Origin: an uncultured Propionibacteriaceae bacterium
GTDB lineage: Bacteria > Actinomycetota > Actinomycetes > Propionibacteriales > Propionibacteriaceae
NCBI GenBank assembly: GCA_938046585.1
Contig: CALIWR010000015.1
Location: 1-33,760, forward strand
DNA length: 33,760 nucleotides
Direction: 5' to 3'
This document shows, piece after piece, positions 30,164 to 33,760 of the stretch. The first letter of the stretch is position 1. Each line of letters opens with the position of its first letter. The notes below the pieces were generated by a model. It did no database searches. It saw only the letters and a list, made by a program, of their open reading frames with translations, and was not told the DNA's origin. The translations under genes were made by a program, and so were the position numbers.

Positions 30164-31981
30164 ATGGCCGAGCAGGGGGCACTCCTCGGCGGCCGCTACC
30201 AGCTGGGCTCGGTGCTCGGCCGGGGCGGGATGGCAGAGGTCAGACGCGCTCGCGACACCCGCCTGGGGCGGGATGTGGCGATCAAGCAGTTGCGAATCGA
30301 CCTGGCGGGCGATGAGACCTTCCAGGCTCGGTTCCGTAAGGAGGCTCAGTCAGCGGCCGGGCTGAACCATCCGAACATCGTGAGCGTGTACGACACCGGC
30401 GAGCAGCGCGACCCGCAGACCGGGGTGTCTGTCCCGTACATCGTTATGGAGTTAGTCGTCGGCCATACCCTGCGGGACCTGCTCCGCGAGGGCCGCAAGC
30501 TGCGCCCGGAACGAGCCCTGGAGCTCACGATCGGGGTGTTGGACGCGCTCCAGTACAGCCACCTAGCGGGGATCATCCACCGTGACATCAAGCCCGCCAA
30601 TGTGATGTTGACTTCGTCCGGGCAGGTCAAGGTGATGGATTTCGGGATCGCCCGGGCGGTCGCTGATACCTCGGCCTCGATGACCCAGACCGCGGCCGTG
30701 ATCGGCACCGCCCAGTACCTCTCACCGGAGCAGGCCCGCGGCGAGAAGACCGTCGACAACCGTTCTGACATCTACGCCGCCGGTTGCCTGCTGTACGAAC
30801 TGCTGGTCGGGCAGCCGCCGTTCCAGGGCGACTCGCCGGTCAGCGTCGCCTACCAGCACGTACGTGAGATCCCGGTCCCGCCGTCGTATCTGGATCCCGA
30901 AATTACTCCGGCGATGGACGCGATCACCCTCAAGGCCCTAGCCAAGGCCCCAGCCGACCGGTATCAGACCGCGCGCGAGATGCGTGACGACATCAGCCGG
31001 CTGCTGACCGGGCAGCAGCCTACCGCTCAGCTGATGCCCACCCAGGTGGTGGAGCCGACTATCCCGGTCCAGCCGCTGCGGCCGGTCGCCTCCCCGATTA
31101 GCAGCCCCAGTTCAGCCGCCCGGGCTGCCACCGGCCCGCAACGGGCGGTCGACCTGGCGGACGAGGAGCAGCCGGATCAGCCGCGGCGCCGGATCGGCGC
31201 CGGGGTGGTGATCTTGGTGCTGGCGCTGGTGCTGGCCGGTGGTCTAGCCGGCGGCTACGTCCTGTTCTGGAACCAGGGCGCCCCGTCGCCCAGCGCGAGC
31301 CCGTCGCTGCCGCAGGTGATCGTGCCGCAGGTCCGGTCGATGTCCCAGCAGAACGCCGTTGCCACCTTGGAGGAGAACAAACTCAAGGCCGAGGTGAAAA
31401 CCGTCTCCGGACCTGATGACAGCACTGTCAATACGGTCACCGATCAGAGCCCGGCTAAGGGGGTGTCCGTGCCGGAGGGATCGACCGTGACGATCACGGT
31501 CAATACCGGCCCGTCCAAGGTCGCGATCCCGAACGGCCTGGTGGGTCAGGACAAGGACCGGGTGAAGACGATCCTGGAGAAGGCCGGTTTCACCAAGGTG
31601 ACCTTCACCGAGACCACCGACGAGAAACCGGACGCGGTCGCCGACCAGGTGACCAGCACCAACCCGGCCCAGGGCGCGGTGGTGGCTCTGAATACCCCGA
31701 TCACGGTCTACTACGCCACCGGCAAGTCGGAGGTCCCCGATGTCAGCGGGTATGGCCGTGACGCGGCGGTTGAGCGGCTGAAGAAGGCCGGCTTCAGCAA
31801 GGTCACCGTGGAGGAGAAGGAGTCCAACGCCGTCGCCGGCACTGTGATCGAAACCGACCCCAAGGCCCGGACCCGGACCGAACGGAGCCAGCAGATCAAG
31901 ATCATTCTGGCCAAGGCGACCCCAGCAACCCCCAGCCCGTCTAGCAGCCCGAGCGCGTCGCCGAGCGCCAGCCGCTCGTAG
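30164..31981 (+). CDS. pknB: PASTA-domain Ser/Thr kinase PknB
   Basis: A 605-aa kinase. Residues 10-270 are the Hanks-type domain: LGRGGMAEV glycine loop, VAIKQL Lys, HRDIKPANVM with Asp141, MDFGIARA, and activation loop SMTQTAAVIGTAQYLSPEQA with the regulatory threonines. A juxtamembrane stretch contains M-P-T-Q-V-V (Thr293), the same motif as the RodA tail. A TM helix (about 347-368, VVILVLALVLAGGLAGGYVLF) leads to three PASTA repeats (about 385-590) and a Ser/Pro end. PASTA domains sense muropeptides or lipid II. ATG 30164 gives the standard M-A-E-Q-G-x-L-L-G-G-R-Y start with aaggg upstream; an ATG at 30086 would add 26 atypical residues. pbpA ends about 120 nt upstream. Confidence 0.95.
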   Translation: MAEQGALLGGRYQLGSVLGRGGMAEVRRARDTRLGRDVAIKQLRIDLAGDETFQARFRKEAQSAAGLNHPNIVSVYDTGEQRDPQTGVSVPYIVMELVVGHTLRDLLREGRKLRPERALELTIGVLDALQYSHLAGIIHRDIKPANVMLTSSGQVKVMDFGIARAVADTSASMTQTAAVIGTAQYLSPEQARGEKTVDNRSDIYAAGCLLYELLVGQPPFQGDSPVSVAYQHVREIPVPPSYLDPEITPAMDAITLKALAKAPADRYQTAREMRDDISRLLTGQQPTAQLMPTQVVEPTIPVQPLRPVASPISSPSSAARAATGPQRAVDLADEEQPDQPRRRIGAGVVILVLALVLAGGLAGGYVLFWNQGAPSPSASPSLPQVIVPQVRSMSQQNAVATLEENKLKAEVKTVSGPDDSTVNTVTDQSPAKGVSVPEGSTVTITVNTGPSKVAIPNGLVGQDKDRVKTILEKAGFTKVTFTETTDEKPDAVADQVTSTNPAQGAVVALNTPITVYYATGKSEVPDVSGYGRDAAVERLKKAGFSKVTVEEKESNAVAGTVIETDPKARTRTERSQQIKIILAKATPATPSPSSSPSASPSASRS

Positions 31982-31987
31982 CCTGCC

Positions 31988-32566
31988 ATGACTCGGATCC
32001 TGGTCGTCGACAACTACGACTCGTTCGTCTACAACCTGGTCCAGTATCTGGCCCAGATCGGCGCCGAGGTCGAGGTCTGGCGCAATGATGACCCGCGCTT
32101 CGCCGGACCTGATTGGGCCACCGGGTACGACGGGGTGCTGCTCTCCCCTGGCCCTGGAACCCCGCAGCGGGCAGGGGTCTGTGTTGACCTGGTCCGCCGG
32201 CAGGCCGGCCGGCTGCCGATCTTCGGGGTCTGCCTCGGTCTGCAGGCGATCGCGGTCGCGTACGGGGCGGTAGTCGAACGTGCCCCGCAGCCCCGCCACG
32301 GCAAGACCTCCCCGGTGTATCACCACCAGGCCGGGATCTTCGCTGGTCTGCCGTCACCGCTGCGGGTGACCCGCTACCACTCGTTAGCGGTCCGGCCGGA
32401 CACCCTGCCGGACTGTCTCGAGATGACCGCTTGGACCGAGGACCAGGTGATCATGGCAGTCCGGCACCGGGAACTGAACGTGGAAGCCGTCCAGTTCCAC
32501 CCCGAGTCGATTCTCACCGAATACGGTCACCGGATGCTGTCCGGATGGCTGGGGTCAGGAATGTGA
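31988..32566 (+). CDS. pabA: anthranilate/aminodeoxychorismate synthase glutamine amidotransferase (TrpG/PabA)
   Basis: A 192-aa class I glutamine amidotransferase with VVDNYDSFVYNLVQYL at the N-terminus, LLSPGPGTP, catalytic Cys82 in FGVCLGLQ, and the H-P-E-S triad residues His171 and Glu173. It supplies ammonia to anthranilate synthase or aminodeoxychorismate synthase; the sequence alone does not decide which. Its position after pknB is conserved across actinobacteria, where it is annotated as trpG or pabA. It starts 6 nt after pknB. Its 3' end overlaps the convergent DUF881 gene by 12 bases. Confidence 0.9.
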   Translation: MTRILVVDNYDSFVYNLVQYLAQIGAEVEVWRNDDPRFAGPDWATGYDGVLLSPGPGTPQRAGVCVDLVRRQAGRLPIFGVCLGLQAIAVAYGAVVERAPQPRHGKTSPVYHHQAGIFAGLPSPLRVTRYHSLAVRPDTLPDCLEMTAWTEDQVIMAVRHRELNVEAVQFHPESILTEYGHRMLSGWLGSGM

Positions 32567-33313
32567 GTGCTGAAGTTCGACCGACCCTGGGGAGCCGTCC
32601 ATCCGGGCCTCGGAGAGCCGCCGTTGGGTGTATCCCAGGCCGTACCGTTCGGCTGCCTGCCGGTAGGCCTTGAGGTAGCTGGATTCAGCCAGGGAGGTCT
32701 CGATCCGGTCCTGGTCGCCGATGGCGACGATCTGGTACGGCGGGGCGTACGGGATGCCGTGCAGCAGGACCGTGTTGCCGACGCATTTGATGCCGGTACG
32801 GCTGGTGACCCGCTGCCCCTGGATGGTCATCGCCTCCGCGCCGCCGGCCCACATCGCGTTCACGACGGCCTGGATGTCCTGCTGGTGCACGATCAGCAGC
32901 GATTCCGCGACCCCGGCTGGTTTCACATTCGCCGGGGCGTCCTGCAGGGTCACCGACACGGCCGGTCCGCGGACCGGGGTCAGTCCGGCCTGCGCGGCGG
33001 CGGCGCTGGTGTCGACCCGGTCAGGAGCCTTCTGTTGGGTAAGCCGGTCCACCTCGGCCCGGGTGGTAGAGACCTCTCGAGCCAACTGCTGGTTGCGGTT
33101 GGCCTGGTCCTGCACCAGCTGTACCAGTTCGGTGTTCCGGCTGGGGCGCAGGTCCTGGCCTCGGGCGGCCAACGCCGCCGAGGTCATCAGAAAACCGGCC
33201 ACCACCAGCGCCACCAGCGCCACCAGTCGCTGCCCGGTGGTCCGGGGCCGGTTGCGCAGCCGGGCCCGGATCATGGCCCGATGCAGCCGTCGCCGCAAGG
33301 GTCGATTCGGCAT
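32555..33313 (-). CDS. DUF881 family protein
   Basis: A 252-aa protein with a basic cytoplasmic N-terminus (MPNRPLRRRLHRAMIRARLR), one TM helix (about 28-48, RLVALVALVVAGFLMTSAAL), a short coiled coil (about 65-95) and an extracytoplasmic domain. LTPVRGPAVSVTLQDAP, VHQQDIQAVVNAMWAGGAEAM and the terminal YLKAYRQAAERYGLGY are DUF881 signatures. Its function is unknown in the family; genes commonly sit beside crgA, suggesting a link to division or wall assembly. ATG 33313 follows caggagaag. It diverges from crgA with an 81-nt shared promoter gap. Confidence 0.9.
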   Translation of the reverse strand: MPNRPLRRRLHRAMIRARLRNRPRTTGQRLVALVALVVAGFLMTSAALAARGQDLRPSRNTELVQLVQDQANRNQQLAREVSTTRAEVDRLTQQKAPDRVDTSAAAAQAGLTPVRGPAVSVTLQDAPANVKPAGVAESLLIVHQQDIQAVVNAMWAGGAEAMTIQGQRVTSRTGIKCVGNTVLLHGIPYAPPYQIVAIGDQDRIETSLAESSYLKAYRQAAERYGLGYTQRRLSEARMDGSPGSVELQHSHS

Positions 33314-33394
33314 CGCTTCTCCTGCTCGGTGTGGACGCGCTAGGCGTACTGGTCGTGTTTCATTACCCTAGACCGGACAGAAAGTGAGGTCCCT

Positions 33395-33682
33395 GTGCCC
33401 GAGTCGAAGACCCGCAAGGCGGCCGCTACCAAGCGGCGGGCCACCCGAGCCGCCGAGACCAGGCAGCGTCGTCTCCGGCGCCAGCTGGAGGCGGTACCTG
33501 GGCAACGCGCATGGGTGCCGCCGCTGTTCATCACGGTCGGGCTGCTGGGCGCGGCCTGGCTGGTGGTCTTCTACATCGCCGGCTACGACATCCCCTTCAT
33601 GGCCGCGATCGGAAATTGGAACATGCTGATCGGACTCGCGGCGATGGGACTGGCCTTCGTTCTCGCCACCTTGTGGAAGTAG
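33395..33682 (+). CDS. crgA: cell division protein CrgA
   Basis: A 95-aa protein with a basic N-terminal half (MPESKTRKAAATKRRATRAA) and two TM helices (about 45-62 and 76-93). The loop VVFYIAGYDIPFM and IGNWNMLIGL match CrgA, an actinobacterial septation protein that binds FtsZ, FtsI and other divisome members. GTG 33395 is the start, with gtgaggt a few bases upstream. A TACCCT at 33364-33369 might be a -10 element, with no clear -35. The 3' end runs into the dispersed repeat. Confidence 0.92.
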   Translation: MPESKTRKAAATKRRATRAAETRQRRLRRQLEAVPGQRAWVPPLFITVGLLGAAWLVVFYIAGYDIPFMAAIGNWNMLIGLAAMGLAFVLATLWK

Positions 33683-33745
33683 CTCCACAGCCCGAGCGAA
33701 GGCGAGGGCCATTAAACCCGGCCGCGGAGCACCCCGTCTGGACGA
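33680..33745. repeat. dispersed intergenic repeats after crgA
   Basis: 33680-33717 matches the element at 24-64 (tagctccac, cgagcgaaggcgagg). 33720-33745 (ggccgcggag...gtctggacga) nearly matches 17235-17260. Two repeat types are thus joined here. The first base of the repeat lies within the crgA stop codon. Confidence 0.65.
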
Positions 33746-33760
33746 CGAACGACGAGAAAC

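Overview
The window is a high-GC actinobacterial chromosome segment. The best guess is a propionibacterial-type (Propionibacteriales) organism; this rests on gene content, codon bias and family resemblance, not on a search. The anchor is the conserved growth and division cluster at 24.2-33.7 kb (fhaA-fhaB-pstP-rodA-pbpA-pknB-pabA/trpG, then convergent DUF881 and divergent crgA). Actinomycete-specific mycothiol genes (mshA and an MshB-like deacetylase) and cell-wall glycan genes support this. No rRNA, tRNA, CRISPR array, integrase or intact transposase was seen.

Layout. (1) 0-4.6 kb: a tiny Cys-rich protein, then a minus-strand run of a membrane-anchored molybdopterin oxidoreductase, a hexapeptide N-acetyltransferase, a DegT aminotransferase and a Gfo/Idh sugar dehydrogenase. 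The last three look like the WbpD/WbpE/WbpB steps to a 2,3-diacetamido-uronic acid nucleotide sugar. (2) 4.7-7.9 kb: a complete lactococcin 972-like bacteriocin cassette: secreted precursor, strong hairpin, large bacteriocin-associated membrane protein and its ABC ATPase. (3) 8.0-11.8 kb: flippase, O-antigen-ligase-like enzyme and NagA, each overlapping the next by 4 nt. (4) 11.85-14.05 kb: three co-oriented genes resembling a type VII (ESX/WXG) secreted set, including a lysozyme-like domain joined by a poly-Gly linker to an EspC-like helical domain. (5) 14.05-18.05 kb, minus strand: GT87-like and PIG-V-like membrane mannosyltransferases, shikimate kinase, and a siderophore-interacting FAD protein. 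(6) 18.1-24.0 kb: mshA and an MshB-like deacetylase bracket a lower-GC accessory island. The island holds an amidase-domain toxin-like gene interrupted by one in-frame amber codon, a small helical partner, four tandem paralogous lipoproteins, a decayed fifth copy and a frameshifted ATPase remnant. (7) 24.2-33.7 kb: the Ser/Thr kinase-phosphatase-FHA and cell-wall elongation cluster.

How they fit together. Much of the window concerns the envelope: glycan precursors, polymer export and ligation, lipoglycan mannosylation, peptidoglycan synthesis and its PknB/PstP control. Two or three antagonism or secretion modules (Lcn972 cassette, ESX-like trio, amidase/lipoprotein island) are set among these genes. 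The most interesting items are the amidase/lipoprotein island, read as an effector-immunity array (inference), the Lcn972 cassette, and a 12-residue-period series of T-Q-V-V motifs in the RodA tail that could act as PknB-phosphorylated FHA docking sites. Short dispersed repeats occur near both window ends and at 7.9 and 17.2 kb.
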